Of a DNA stretch of 64,000 nucleotides, positions 15,995 to 24,553 are shown in pieces. Where the stretch lies: NCBI RefSeq assembly GCF_003751445.1, contig NZ_RJUU01000001.1, forward strand, positions 4,097,001 through 4,161,000, read 5' to 3'. The stretch comes from Streptomyces sp. 840.1 (lineage in GTDB: Bacteria; Actinomycetota; Actinomycetes; Streptomycetales; Streptomycetaceae). The position numbers and the translations under genes are program-made. The notes under the pieces were generated by a model. That model was given only the letters and a program-made list of their open reading frames with translations. It was not told where the DNA came from and made no database searches. The stretch's first letter is position 1, and the number at the start of each line of letters is the position of its first letter.

Positions 15995-16197
15995 CAGACG
16001 CCCCCGGGGTGGTCGGTGTCGCCGATGGGGTCGTAGCCGGGCGGGAACATCCCCGGCGGAGGCTCCGGAAGCGACACGGCCAGGGACGGACCAATGGAGT
16101 CGATGAACGTGTCGTCGGCACCCGGCATTTCGGCGTACAGGGCCAGAGCGCCGAGCATCAGGACGGTGCGGTGGAAGTCCTCGATGTGCTCACACAT
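15994..16197 (-). CDS. small AICE hypothetical protein (67 aa)
   Basis: MCEHIEDFHRTVLMLGALAL and an acidic Pro-rich end (PEPPPGMFPPGYDPIGDTDH). Its stop overlaps the DUF2637 start. It lies 84 bases downstream of traB. No family or motif recognised; weakly hydrophobic N-terminal helix. Confidence 0.5.
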   Translation of the reverse strand: MCEHIEDFHRTVLMLGALALYAEMPGADDTFIDSIGPSLAVSLPEPPPGMFPPGYDPIGDTDHPGGV

Positions 16198-16281
16198 GGG
16201 AGTCGGTCTCCCTTCCTTCAGGCATGGAGCGGGTAGGGACCTGGCGCGATGCGGTCGCGCCGACCGGGGGTGCGGGAGGAC

Positions 16282-17637
16282 TCAGGCCGTGGCGGGGGTG
16301 GCCTTGGCGAGCGGCTCGGAGGCCGGGGCCAGGGAACCGACCATGGGGCGGAAGGCCGCGAGGACGGGCAGGGCCGGGGTGCGGTCGGCGTGCCGGTTGC
16401 AGATGTTCACGGCCTGGCGCAGCGAGGTGTGCGGGGCGCGGATGCGGGCCCAGCCGCCGGAGGAGTCGCCGGTGACGGCGATGCCGGGTGTCTCGGTGGG
16501 GATCTGGATTGCGGCCAGGACGGCGTCCGGGGCTATGTCGCCGAAGGCCATGTTGGCGGAGGACTCGTCATTGACGCGGTGGGCGGTGCGGCCGGTGAGC
16601 TGGGCGCGGAGCATGGTGATGCCCTTGCCGAGTTCGGAGCCGAAGCGCTGTCCGCAGATCTCCAGGTAGATCCCGGCAGCGCGGCCGAGCTGGGCGAGGC
16701 GGACCAGGGCGGTGATGATCCGGTCGCGGCGCTTCTCTTCGTCCTTGGACGCGAACAGGGCGAGTTCGGCGACCTCGTCCACCAGGACCACGATTGGCAC
16801 CGGGCGCAGGTGTTCGGGCAGGTCCCAGATGTCAGCGGCTATTGCCGCGTCCGGCACGTTCACCGTGATCCGCTGTTCAGCCCGGATCAGTTGGTAGACG
16901 TTCTCCATGTGTGTGACGAGAGCTTCGAGGAGCTCAAGGGCGGTGTCAGGGTTGTCGGCAAGGGCGCTGAACCTGCGTGCTAGCGGGAAGAGTTCGACCC
17001 CTTGCTTGCAGTCGATTCCGACCAGTGCGACGTCCATGGGCGCGAGGCCGGCCACCAGGTTGCGCTGGTAGACGGACTTCCCCGACTCGGTGGCGCCGAG
17101 GGTGAGCCCGTGCGGAACGCTGCGGTAGTCGCGGTAGTGGACGGCCCCGTCCTCGCGCAGGGCGACCGGAACCCGCATAGGTGCAGGATCGGTCTTGGCT
17201 GGCATCTGCACCCGCTTGAGCACGTCGTATCCGGTCATCCGCACTTCGACGACGCCGGAGCGCAGTTCGCGAGAGGTCACGCCGTACATGCCGAAGGAGT
17301 GGCGCAGCCGGTCCGAGGCGGCGGAGACGTCGAACGCGTCCTGTCCGGGGCGGAGCTTGAGGCGTAGCACCAGGCCGGTGCGTGTGGGGTGGACGCGCAG
17401 GATGCGCGGGGCGCGGGACTCCGGCACAGGCCGGTTCGCGATCCGGGCAAGGGCCAGACGCCAGCGGGAGGGCGGGACGGTCAGCCCGCACGCGTCCATC
17501 ACGGAGACGTAGCGGACCAAGACCCGTAGAGCGGCTAAGACAGCGCCGAAGGCCAGCCAGTACCAGGCGGGGCGCCGCCACCGCAGGATCACTGCGGCAG
17601 CGACAACCAGCACCAGGGCGACCGTGAAGCCGGTCAT
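16282..17637 (-). CDS. traB: TraB/TraSA FtsK-like DNA translocase (451 aa)
   Basis: An N-terminal membrane part (MTGFTVALVLVVAAAVILRW, then WYWLAFGAVLAALRVLVRYV) anchors an FtsK/SpoIIIE motor with Walker A GATESGKS (residues 181-188), Walker B VPIVVLVDEVAEL, and EICGQRFGSELGKGI plus LTGRTAHRVNDESSANMAFG motifs of the RecA-like core. TraB alone moves double-stranded AICE DNA between hyphae after recognising 8-bp clt repeats. The C-terminus is expected to hold the clt-binding winged helix, but is short here (VNICNRHADRTPALP). Three bases separate it from the upstream regulatory gene. Confidence 0.9.
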   Translation of the reverse strand: MTGFTVALVLVVAAAVILRWRRPAWYWLAFGAVLAALRVLVRYVSVMDACGLTVPPSRWRLALARIANRPVPESRAPRILRVHPTRTGLVLRLKLRPGQDAFDVSAASDRLRHSFGMYGVTSRELRSGVVEVRMTGYDVLKRVQMPAKTDPAPMRVPVALREDGAVHYRDYRSVPHGLTLGATESGKSVYQRNLVAGLAPMDVALVGIDCKQGVELFPLARRFSALADNPDTALELLEALVTHMENVYQLIRAEQRITVNVPDAAIAADIWDLPEHLRPVPIVVLVDEVAELALFASKDEEKRRDRIITALVRLAQLGRAAGIYLEICGQRFGSELGKGITMLRAQLTGRTAHRVNDESSANMAFGDIAPDAVLAAIQIPTETPGIAVTGDSSGGWARIRAPHTSLRQAVNICNRHADRTPALPVLAAFRPMVGSLAPASEPLAKATPATA

Positions 17638-17639
17638 GA

Positions 17640-17993
17640 TCAGGCCGCCTTCGACTGCGATGCAGCGGCGGCGAGCGAGGTGACAGCGACCGCGCGGAAC
17701 GCGATCCCGTGTTTCTTCTGTCCGTTGAACTCGTTCTCCCACGCCGAAGCGACCAGGCCGGTCAGCGCGACCGGGGTGCCCATGGCCAGGTCCTCGGAGA
17801 CGCCGGGCTGGGGAACGGTGAGCTTGAGGATCTCCACCTCATCCGGCGTGGAGAACATGACCTCCACCGTCATCAGCGTCACGCCGTCCTTGTCCAGCGC
17901 GATCTCACCGGTACGGCGGTCCTTGACCTTCGGCTGAGGGGCCTTGGCGACCATCACGGTCGCGTTCGTGGTGTCGACGGGAATCTGACGCAC
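17640..17993 (-). CDS. SCO3933-family regulatory protein (117 aa)
   Basis: MRQIPVDTTNATVMVAKAPQ, a KDRRTGEIALDKDGVTLMTV beta-hairpin region and AWENEFNGQKKHGIAFRA. This is the small AICE protein annotated as SCO3933-family regulator, found directly upstream of traB. Its beta-rich single-domain layout resembles an OB-like fold, though the biochemical role is unknown. It is the first gene of the transfer-replication operon and lies just downstream of two operator copies at 18029-18080. Confidence 0.75.
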   Translation of the reverse strand: MRQIPVDTTNATVMVAKAPQPKVKDRRTGEIALDKDGVTLMTVEVMFSTPDEVEILKLTVPQPGVSEDLAMGTPVALTGLVASAWENEFNGQKKHGIAFRAVAVTSLAAAASQSKAA

Positions 17994-18028
17994 AGCAGAT
18001 CACTCCTCTGTAGGTGCTGAACTCCATC

Positions 18029-18044
18029 ACTCATGTATATGAGT
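18029..18044. promoter_or_regulatory. KorSA-type operator 1
   Basis: ACTCATGTATATGAGT is a near-perfect palindrome, 36 bases upstream of the SCO3933-type gene. Two related copies lie at 18065-18080 and 18933-18948. GntR-family repressors bind such sites. Repression of the transfer/replication operon by the neighbouring GntR protein is inferred. Confidence 0.65.
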
Positions 18045-18064
18045 AACATGAAGAAGAGTGCATC

Positions 18065-18080
18065 ACTCCTGTACATGAGT
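18065..18080. promoter_or_regulatory. KorSA-type operator 2
   Basis: ACTCCTGTACATGAGT, 36 bases (centre to centre) from operator 1 and nearly identical to the site at 18933. The pair lies between korSA and the transfer operon. Confidence 0.65.
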
Positions 18081-18132
18081 CAACCCGCTACGAAGAGGAA
18101 ATCGCAGCGGGCTGGGGTGAGTTGAGCGGACG

Positions 18133-18924
18133 TCAGTCGGTGGCAGGGATCCTGTAGCTGAAGACGAACTGGTCAGCGGCCATGAGGGTGTCGCAGACCT
18201 CGACCACACGACCCTCCTCGGTCACGGCATCTCGGATGAGGTGAATGACCGGGGCGCCGGGGCTCAGCGCGAGTTCGGAGGACTCCGCCTTCGAGGCCGG
18301 CCGCGCCTGGAGGGTCTCGACGAACTCCGCGAAGACATGGCCGTCGTCTTCAAGCCGGGCGTAGATCCCACCGGGCCCGGGGTTCTCGGAGAACAGCTCC
18401 GGGATGTCCTTCACAACGCCCCACGGTAGGTAGGACGTTGCAGTCTCGACCGGAGTGCCGTTGCGGAAGTAGAGGCGGCGGCGGGCCAGCACCTTGGCTC
18501 CGGGGTCCACACCGAGACGTTCCGCGATGTCAGCGGGTGCATCGGCTGGGCCGATGAACAGCACGCTCACCTTGGCGGTCGCGCCGGCCTGCTCCGACTC
18601 CGCCAGGTACGCGGCCTTGCCACCCTTGCGATGCGAGCGCCGGAACCGATCGGAAGACCGATGACGCACCGGGGGTCGGGCCTTCACCAAAGACCCCTTG
18701 CCATGCCGGGTCTCCACCAGGCCGCTCGCACGGACCTCCACCATGGCCTTACGGATCGTCCCGCCGGAGACGCCGTAGCGGTCCACCAGCTCGGACTCAC
18801 TGGGCACCATGTCGCCAGGCTTGAGGACACCGGCCCGGATCTGCTGAACGATCTCCTCGGCGATCTGAACGTACCGAGGTACGGCCCTGTCACCTCCTAC
18901 TGCTGTTCCCATCGACCTACTCAC
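18133..18924 (-). CDS. korSA: GntR/UTRA repressor, KorSA-like (263 aa)
   Basis: The N-terminal winged helix (RYVQIAEEIVQQIRAGVLKP, then MVPSESELVDRYGVSGGTIR) and the UTRA effector domain (SVLFIGPADAPADIAERLGV, VIHLIRDAVTEEGRVVEVCD) define a HutC-subfamily GntR protein. In pSAM2, KorSA represses the replication/transfer activator, and the gene is paired with the Nudix gene pif, as here. ATG 18924 is chosen because translation into the DNA-binding domain starts shortly after; a GGAGGTG lies nearby. The divergent operator at 18933 suggests autoregulation. Confidence 0.85.
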   Translation of the reverse strand: MSRSMGTAVGGDRAVPRYVQIAEEIVQQIRAGVLKPGDMVPSESELVDRYGVSGGTIRKAMVEVRASGLVETRHGKGSLVKARPPVRHRSSDRFRRSHRKGGKAAYLAESEQAGATAKVSVLFIGPADAPADIAERLGVDPGAKVLARRRLYFRNGTPVETATSYLPWGVVKDIPELFSENPGPGGIYARLEDDGHVFAEFVETLQARPASKAESSELALSPGAPVIHLIRDAVTEEGRVVEVCDTLMAADQFVFSYRIPATD

Positions 18925-18932
18925 TCTCCTAT

Positions 18933-18948
18933 GCTCCTGTACATGAGT
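18933..18948. promoter_or_regulatory. KorSA-type operator 3, overlapping pif start
   Basis: GCTCCTGTACATGAGT covers the ATG of the Nudix gene at 18943. Sixteen bases nearly identical to the sites at 18029 and 18065. Placed between divergent korSA and pif, it could control both. Confidence 0.65.
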
Positions 18949-19398
18949 AACAGCGCCCAGGAAGCTCCGTCAACGCCGAAGCACAGTGTGTCCGTGGCGG
19001 GGGCTGTCGTGCGCGAGGACGGCCGGCTCCTAGCGATCTGCCGAGCGGACAACGGGACATGGGAACTGCCGGGCGGAGTCCTGGAGTTGGACGAGTCCCC
19101 GCAGCAGGGCGTCAGCCGCGAGGTCTGGGAAGAGACCGGCATCCGCGTCGAGGTCGACGAGCTCACGGGCGTCTACAAGAACACGACCCGGGGCATCGTT
19201 GCCATGGTCTTCCGGTGCAAGCCCTCCGGGGGCACCGAGCGCACATCAACCGAATCAACCGCGGTCGACTGGCTCACCCCGGAGCAGATCACCGAGCGCA
19301 TGTCCGAGGTCTACGCAATCCGCCTGCTCGATGCCCTGGACGGGGCCGGCCCGCACGTGCGGAGCCACGACGGCCATCGGCTGAACAAGACACAGTGA
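18943..19398 (+). CDS. pif: Nudix hydrolase, Pif-like (151 aa)
   Basis: The Nudix box is clear: GGVLELDESPQQGVSREVWE followed by ETGI (G-x5-E-x7-REUxEExGU). Flanking strands SVAGAVVREDGRLLAICRAD and VDWLTPEQITERM complete the fold. In pSAM2 the Nudix protein Pif blocks redundant transfer between cells that already carry the element and is encoded next to korSA; the same arrangement occurs here. ATG 18943 lies inside a KorSA-type operator and has no Shine-Dalgarno sequence, so the transcript may be leaderless. Confidence 0.8.
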   Translation: MSNSAQEAPSTPKHSVSVAGAVVREDGRLLAICRADNGTWELPGGVLELDESPQQGVSREVWEETGIRVEVDELTGVYKNTTRGIVAMVFRCKPSGGTERTSTESTAVDWLTPEQITERMSEVYAIRLLDALDGAGPHVRSHDGHRLNKTQ

Positions 19399-19421
19399 CG
19401 GCTCCAGGCCCTCACGAGAGG

Positions 19422-19631
19422 ATGAGCCGTGGCGAAGCTCTACCCCTCGTCCAGCGCCTCCTGGGCGGCGACATTGCCAGCGAAGCGGAAGGCGACGAGA
19501 TCCTGGACGCCCTGCACCGCGGACTCGCATGCCCCCACATCAGCGAGTACATCTACTGGGACTTCGATCCCGACCTAAGCGCGGACAGGGTCATCGATCG
19601 AGCGTTGGCCTACAAGCCGTTCGCACTCTGA
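19422..19631 (+). CDS. small conserved AICE protein after pif (69 aa)
   Basis: MSRGEALPLVQRLLGGDIAS, then LHRGLACPHISEYIYWDFDP. A GAGAGG site directly precedes ATG 19422. Acidic, soluble, with a conserved CPHISEYIYWD segment that vaguely recalls small bacteriocin-immunity-like proteins. It follows pif by 23 bases and is probably co-transcribed. Function unknown. Confidence 0.6.
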   Translation: MSRGEALPLVQRLLGGDIASEAEGDEILDALHRGLACPHISEYIYWDFDPDLSADRVIDRALAYKPFAL

Positions 19632-19650
19632 CCAAAGCAGCGCGGTAAGA

Positions 19651-19958
19651 CTTTCTCTACTTCATCAAGACCCGCGCACGGCGCGGGCGCGCGCCGCCTC
19701 AGCGGCGCGGCCTGCCTCCTGTCTCCGCCCCGGCTGGCCGCGCCCGGCGGCGCGCTAGCGAGCTGCGGGCATGAAGCGGGAGACACCCTCTGTGGCTGGG
19801 GCGGCCGGCTCCACGGCTTTAGGCAGCCACTTTGGGGCGAGCCTCTAAGATCATGGCCCCAACGTCGTGCTTCAACGGGCAGGTCCACAGACTGCCCGAC
19901 TCGCCGGGAGCTTAAGGGGCCATGATCACTCGCCCCAAAGCAGCTCCAGCCCAAAGCC
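19651..19958. repeat. hairpin leader element 1, upstream of Gabija-like genes
   Basis: Non-coding stretch of about 550 bases between the AICE gene ending 19631 and gajA. It opens with TTTCTCTACTTCATCAAGAC, then GC-rich hairpins (CCCGCGC/GGCGCGGG), then a large nested inverted repeat: CTTTGGGGCGAG 19830-19841 with 19929-19940, GATCATGGCCCC 19849-19860 with 19916-19927, and CGGGCAG 19876-19882 with 19892-19898. A diverged counterpart with the same opening motif lies at 33339-33750 before the second defence cassette. It could be a structured RNA leader, a regulatory DNA site or a small mobile repeat. Confidence 0.5.
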
Positions 19959-20181
19959 GCTCCACCGACCTTGCATTGAGGCGGGCCGTAGCGGGGCCTC
20001 ATCCCTGGGGCCAGCGGTGCACACTTGGTTCGGGATCTTGTCGCAAAGAGGCCACCTGTCGTCGCCCTCCGTGACAAACTGCCCCATCGGAAACCCTAGT
20101 TATCCGCCTACCGACCCTCTCTGGGTCACGGCTGCGCCAAGTGCGACCTCGCACGGACTCAGGTGTATGTCAGGAGCGATC

Positions 20182-22302
20182 GTGAGCGTAGTGCAGCCAC
20201 CACAGCCTCAAAAACAGGCGCAGCCGCCCACCGTAACCAGGGTGGAGGTCAAAAACTTTCGCCTTCTGCGGAACGTGAGCGTCACCTTCGATGAAGACGT
20301 AACCGTATGCGTGGGCAGGAACAACACAGGCAAAACTTCCCTCGCTGAGGTACTCAGCAGATTCTTGCGCCCAGGCGATCTGAGCCTGAGGCTGGAGGAT
20401 TTCTCTGCAGAGTCGTACTTCGAATTCGCCGACGCATATCGCAAATTCTCCGCTGACGACGAGGCCGGCGCCAGGAAACTTCTACCTGAGATTTCGGTAA
20501 AGATTCTTCTTGAATACGATAGCGAATTGGGGGAGTACGGTAATCTAGGCCCCCTCATCGTCGACCTTGACCCGGATTGCACTCAGGCCATCGTCACCGT
20601 GCGATACGCGCTCAAACCCGGATCGATGAGGGACTTCTTTCGCGATGCGCCAGAAACGCTGACAGGAGAATGGGGAGAGTCCCTCCTGCTATCCCTTGTT
20701 GGTCCTCGAATTCCGCACCTCTACGAACGCATCGTGCTCGCCATCGATCCGACCGATGATTCCAATTTTCGGGAAATTTCGATGACAGACGTCGCAAAAG
20801 CGATCAAGGTGGATTTCGTTAAGGCGCAGCGCGGATTGGACGATGAAAAGGATCGCCCTAAAGACCAGATCGGCAAAATCCTTGAGTCTCTATTCATGGT
20901 AGCTGCCAAAGCCGACGATGGATCCATCCTTAAGGAATTTGCCGACGGCACAGAAAAGGCCTTGGAGGAAATTGTCGAGAGGCTAAATGCGCATTTGCAG
21001 GAGATGTACAGAAAAATGGCTCCGACCGTCTCTGAATTCGGGTATCCAGGGCTAGGGAATAGAGATTTCTCGACACGAACCACGCTGGATTCGAAACGCC
21101 TACTGTCGAACTTCACCAGCATCAACTACCCGGGGTCGGCTGGTGTGGAGCTGCCCGAGTCCTACAGTGGTCTTGGCTCACGGAACCTCCTGCTAATTCT
21201 CCTGACCCTTTTCAGCTACTATCGTGAATACTCGGCTCAGGGAAATAGGCCGTCCGTTCATTTGGTCTTCATCGAGGAACCCGAAGCGCACCTCCACCCC
21301 CAAATGCAAGAAATATTCATTCACCAACTGGGAGTGTTCAAGGAGAAGTTCCCTGGCACCGACGGTCAAGGGGAAATCTGGAACGCACAGTTCCTGGTGA
21401 CGACCCATTCTGCGCACATTGCCAACCGAGCTGGCTTTTCCGCAATTCGATATTTCCGGTTGGCCGAAGGCGCCGCCCAACACGAGGCCATTAGCTCAAC
21501 GGTCCTGAACCTTGCCGAGGCCCCAGGAGTTGACAAGGAGTTCTTGCATAAATATCTAACACTTACTCGCGCTGACCTATTTTTCGCGGACAAGGCCATC
21601 CTCATTGAAGGCACCACGGAGCGTATCTTCATTCCTGCGGCGATTGCCGCATTCGACGAGAGTAGGCAGAGGGAGGGCGGAGCTGGTCTTTCGAGTCAAT
21701 ACGTGAGCGTCATGGAAGTGGGTGGTGCGCACGCACACATCTTCTACCCGTTTCTTGACTTTCTTGGATTGCAGACTCTAGTCATTACTGACTTGGACCC
21801 GGCGAAAATGGGGTCTAAGTCGAAGCGTCTAGAAGCTTGCTGTGTTCATGATGGAACAGCGACGACCAACCAAGCCATCAAGAAATGGTTCGGAGACAAA
21901 GAACTGTCACCAGCCGATCTGCTAAAGGATGCCCAACACGGCATTCCAGTATCCGGCAGGCGAGGTCTCGCCTATCAAATTCCGGAGAGCAACATCTCTG
22001 ACCCGTGTGGGCGTACATTTGAGGACGCATTCATCCTTGCCAACCCAGAATTGTTCGACCTAAGTGACAGCGGAAATAGAGCAACTGGTCAGCGAGAGCT
22101 TGATGCTAGAGAGGAGGCAAAGAAGTACAAGAAGAGTGATTTCGCTCTAACCTTCGCCATCGAGCAGCAGGAATGGAGGATTCCGCGTTACATCGCGCGA
22201 GGACTCGATTGGCTTCTCGACCAAACGCCGCCGGTAGAGGGTGGTGAGGGGACGCTACCCGATAGCCAGAACCCTTCGAGCGGCCAGGTGGTTGTGCGAT
22301 GA
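20182..22302 (+). CDS. gajA: GajA-like OLD-family ATPase/TOPRIM nuclease (706 aa)
   Basis: The N-terminal ABC-type ATPase has Walker A GRNNTGKT (residues 45-52), a SGLGSRNLLLILLTLFSY signature region, Walker B VFIEEPEAHLHP (near 363) and a switch His in TTHSAHIANR (near 408). A C-terminal TOPRIM domain follows with ILIEGTTERIFIP (near 474) and the acidic pair in VITDLDPAK (near 535). OLD-family nucleases of this class, next to a UvrD-like helicase, form the Gabija anti-phage system. GTG 20182 is chosen because AGGAG lies five bases upstream; it overlaps gajB by four bases (ATGA). Codon use and GC are visibly lower than in the AICE backbone. Confidence 0.85.
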   Translation: MSVVQPPQPQKQAQPPTVTRVEVKNFRLLRNVSVTFDEDVTVCVGRNNTGKTSLAEVLSRFLRPGDLSLRLEDFSAESYFEFADAYRKFSADDEAGARKLLPEISVKILLEYDSELGEYGNLGPLIVDLDPDCTQAIVTVRYALKPGSMRDFFRDAPETLTGEWGESLLLSLVGPRIPHLYERIVLAIDPTDDSNFREISMTDVAKAIKVDFVKAQRGLDDEKDRPKDQIGKILESLFMVAAKADDGSILKEFADGTEKALEEIVERLNAHLQEMYRKMAPTVSEFGYPGLGNRDFSTRTTLDSKRLLSNFTSINYPGSAGVELPESYSGLGSRNLLLILLTLFSYYREYSAQGNRPSVHLVFIEEPEAHLHPQMQEIFIHQLGVFKEKFPGTDGQGEIWNAQFLVTTHSAHIANRAGFSAIRYFRLAEGAAQHEAISSTVLNLAEAPGVDKEFLHKYLTLTRADLFFADKAILIEGTTERIFIPAAIAAFDESRQREGGAGLSSQYVSVMEVGGAHAHIFYPFLDFLGLQTLVITDLDPAKMGSKSKRLEACCVHDGTATTNQAIKKWFGDKELSPADLLKDAQHGIPVSGRRGLAYQIPESNISDPCGRTFEDAFILANPELFDLSDSGNRATGQRELDAREEAKKYKKSDFALTFAIEQQEWRIPRYIARGLDWLLDQTPPVEGGEGTLPDSQNPSSGQVVVR

Positions 22303-24116
22303 GCCAAACGGGTGCCCGGGTCGGAACCGCCGAGGAGGAAAGCCGAGATACGCTGGGTAAAATCCTTGCCGCGCTGAGTGACGGGCAAAATTTCAAAATG
22401 GAGGCCGGCGCGGGAGCGGGAAAAACACACTCTCTAATTGACACCCTTCAGCATATTCTGCGAGTTCGGGCTAGATACCTTCCGCGCGAAGGGCAGCGCG
22501 TCGCCTGTATCACGTACACGAACGTTGCTCGAAACGAGATCATACGTCGCACCGACGATAGTCCTCACATCTTCGCCGAGACCATTCATGGATTTCTTTG
22601 GGAAGCCCTCTCTCCATTCAGAAAGTCTCTGCTGCGCGAAGTGCACAAGCTGCCTGGTTGGGGTTCACTCTTGGAAGACCAGGATTCCTTGGAGGACTTC
22701 AGCGTATCCTACGATCTCGGCTTTCGCGGAATCCACGAAAACGGCATTCGACTTCATCACGATGACATTCCCGCGCTGGCTATCAAGCTTTTCCCTAACC
22801 TGAAGTTTCGGAGACTCATAGCCGACAGGTTTCCAATCATCCTCGTTGACGCATATCAGGATACTCCCTCGGGCTTGGCTGAAGCGATGATTGGAGACGC
22901 TTCAAACTCGCGGTCTGGATCGGCTTACGGTTTTTTCGGTGACCATTGGCAGCAGATCTATGACAAGACTTGCGGCTCTATCGATGATCTACCGGTGAAA
23001 CTGATCCAGAAACGCGCAAACTGGAGATCGAGTCAGGCTGTCGTCCACCTCCTTAATGGCATGCGCCCAGAATTGCCTCAAGCTGCTGTAAGCAACGCCC
23101 ACATCGGAGCTGTAACCGTCTACCATACAAACAGCTGGGCGGGGACTCGGGGCACTCACTCAAAGAAGGGGCAGATTCCGGACGACGTCCTGAAGGCAAC
23201 CCTTCGCTGGACCGTTGAAGATGCGCAACGCCGGCAGCAAAGAGATGGTGCGGAGCGTGATTCAAAAGTGCTTATGCTAACTCACTCCTCTATTGCTTCT
23301 GAATTGGGATTTGCCAATATCAACCGCTCATTCCGCCGCAACGAGGACTTCGTGCGAAAGAACGATGACGTCGTGGCCTTTCTGCTGGATGTCATTGAGC
23401 CCTGCTGCGACTACTTCGATAACAAGCAATACGGCCCAATGTTCGACCTGCTGAAGCGGTCCCGACCACGCATGACGAGACGCAGCGACAAGACTGCGTG
23501 GACGGGCCTATTTGGCACGATCAATTCAGCCCGGAGCACGGGAACTGTCGGAGATGTCATGGACATTCTCTTGGAACAGAATTGCTTCGCTCTCCCACAA
23601 GCGGTTACTAACAGACATCGCAAGTGGGAGCTTGCTTGCAAGGATTTGGAGGACGGCGAGGGGATTGTCGAACCGCGAAGTCTGGCGAACTACGAAAAGT
23701 TTAGGAGCGTCAGCTATCGCGAGGTCCTGGCACTGCGCGAGTACGTTGAAGAGAACACTCCCTTTTCAACTCAGCACGGTGTCAAGGGGGCTGAATACCC
23801 TCATGTACTAGCCGTATTTGGCGGCGGTTGGACTCAGTACAATTTTCCAGAGATGCTGGCAAATTTCACCCAACGAGACTCCCTGAGTCCGGGGAGCAGG
23901 AAGCGGTTTGAAAAGTCGCGCAACCTATTTTACGTAGCATGCTCACGAGCTAAAGAGGACCTAGTCCTATTGTTTACGACTGAGTTGTCCGACGATGCTC
24001 TGGAGACACTCAAGGCGTGGGTAGGCGACGCCAACATTAGAGATATTCAATATTCTCCAGAAGGAGCCCCCCTTAGCTCTCGGCGAGGACTTTCCCCTGA
24101 TGCGGCAAGCACATAA
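22299..24116 (+). CDS. gajB: GajB-like UvrD-family helicase, altered motif II (605 aa)
   Basis: Superfamily 1 helicase motifs are visible: I AGAGAGKT (36-43), Ia ITYTNVARNEI, III GFFGDHWQQIY, V TQHGVKGAEYPHV, VI NLFYVACSRAKEDLVLLF. Motif II, normally DEYQD, reads D184-A-Y-Q-D (codons GAC GCA TAT CAG GAT), so the catalytic glutamate is alanine. In Gabija, GajB pairs with GajA to sense nucleotide depletion or DNA ends and license cleavage. Translation is coupled to gajA. Loss of the glutamate should abolish ATP hydrolysis unless another residue substitutes; the rest of the protein is intact, which argues against simple decay. Confidence 0.8.
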   Translation: MSQTGARVGTAEEESRDTLGKILAALSDGQNFKMEAGAGAGKTHSLIDTLQHILRVRARYLPREGQRVACITYTNVARNEIIRRTDDSPHIFAETIHGFLWEALSPFRKSLLREVHKLPGWGSLLEDQDSLEDFSVSYDLGFRGIHENGIRLHHDDIPALAIKLFPNLKFRRLIADRFPIILVDAYQDTPSGLAEAMIGDASNSRSGSAYGFFGDHWQQIYDKTCGSIDDLPVKLIQKRANWRSSQAVVHLLNGMRPELPQAAVSNAHIGAVTVYHTNSWAGTRGTHSKKGQIPDDVLKATLRWTVEDAQRRQQRDGAERDSKVLMLTHSSIASELGFANINRSFRRNEDFVRKNDDVVAFLLDVIEPCCDYFDNKQYGPMFDLLKRSRPRMTRRSDKTAWTGLFGTINSARSTGTVGDVMDILLEQNCFALPQAVTNRHRKWELACKDLEDGEGIVEPRSLANYEKFRSVSYREVLALREYVEENTPFSTQHGVKGAEYPHVLAVFGGGWTQYNFPEMLANFTQRDSLSPGSRKRFEKSRNLFYVACSRAKEDLVLLFTTELSDDALETLKAWVGDANIRDIQYSPEGAPLSSRRGLSPDAAST

Positions 24117-24325
24117 AGTCAAAAATTTCGGCACATTCTCTTAATATCCGTGTGTGCTTGCGGACAAAGTACCTACTGGCGCAAGTTGCGGTGCGTAGTG
24201 ATCTCGTTCAGGATTCAGGTGCAGGCGTTCCGCGCTTTGACGTGGAGAGGGTAGGAGTGGACAGGCCGGCGGCAGCGAAGCAGCCCTGAAGCTGACCGAA
24301 ACGCCGTGCCGCAAGACCCTATTTA

Positions 24326-24356
24326 GAGAAGCCCCAGAGTGGGTCTGGGGCTTCTC
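24326..24356. terminator. bidirectional hairpin terminator
   Basis: GAGAAGCCCCAGA (24326-24338) and TCTGGGGCTTCTC (24344-24356) pair perfectly over a 5-base loop. It lies in the 437-base gap between convergent gajB and the STAND gene. The remainder of that gap shows no credible reading frame. Confidence 0.7.
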
Positions 24357-24553
24357 GCCGCCGCTAGGGGGGCCGCATCCCTCATCAGCCAAGGGCTGCG
24401 GCCTCGGGGCCTTTCAATGCGCCGGCACGAGTTTCCTGAGCTTAGGTCAGGTGGTGACCGTGGCTCTCCGCTACGCGCAGCGTGTCACGCAAGGCCCCAG
24501 GGTTCTGCCGCAAGAGTGCGTAGCTCTAAGGGGAGCAACTCACGAGATCCTCT

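Noticed and set aside
19631..20182. CRISPR-like array in the GC-rich gap
   Set aside because: The structures are nested inverted repeats, not regularly spaced direct repeats with unique spacers.
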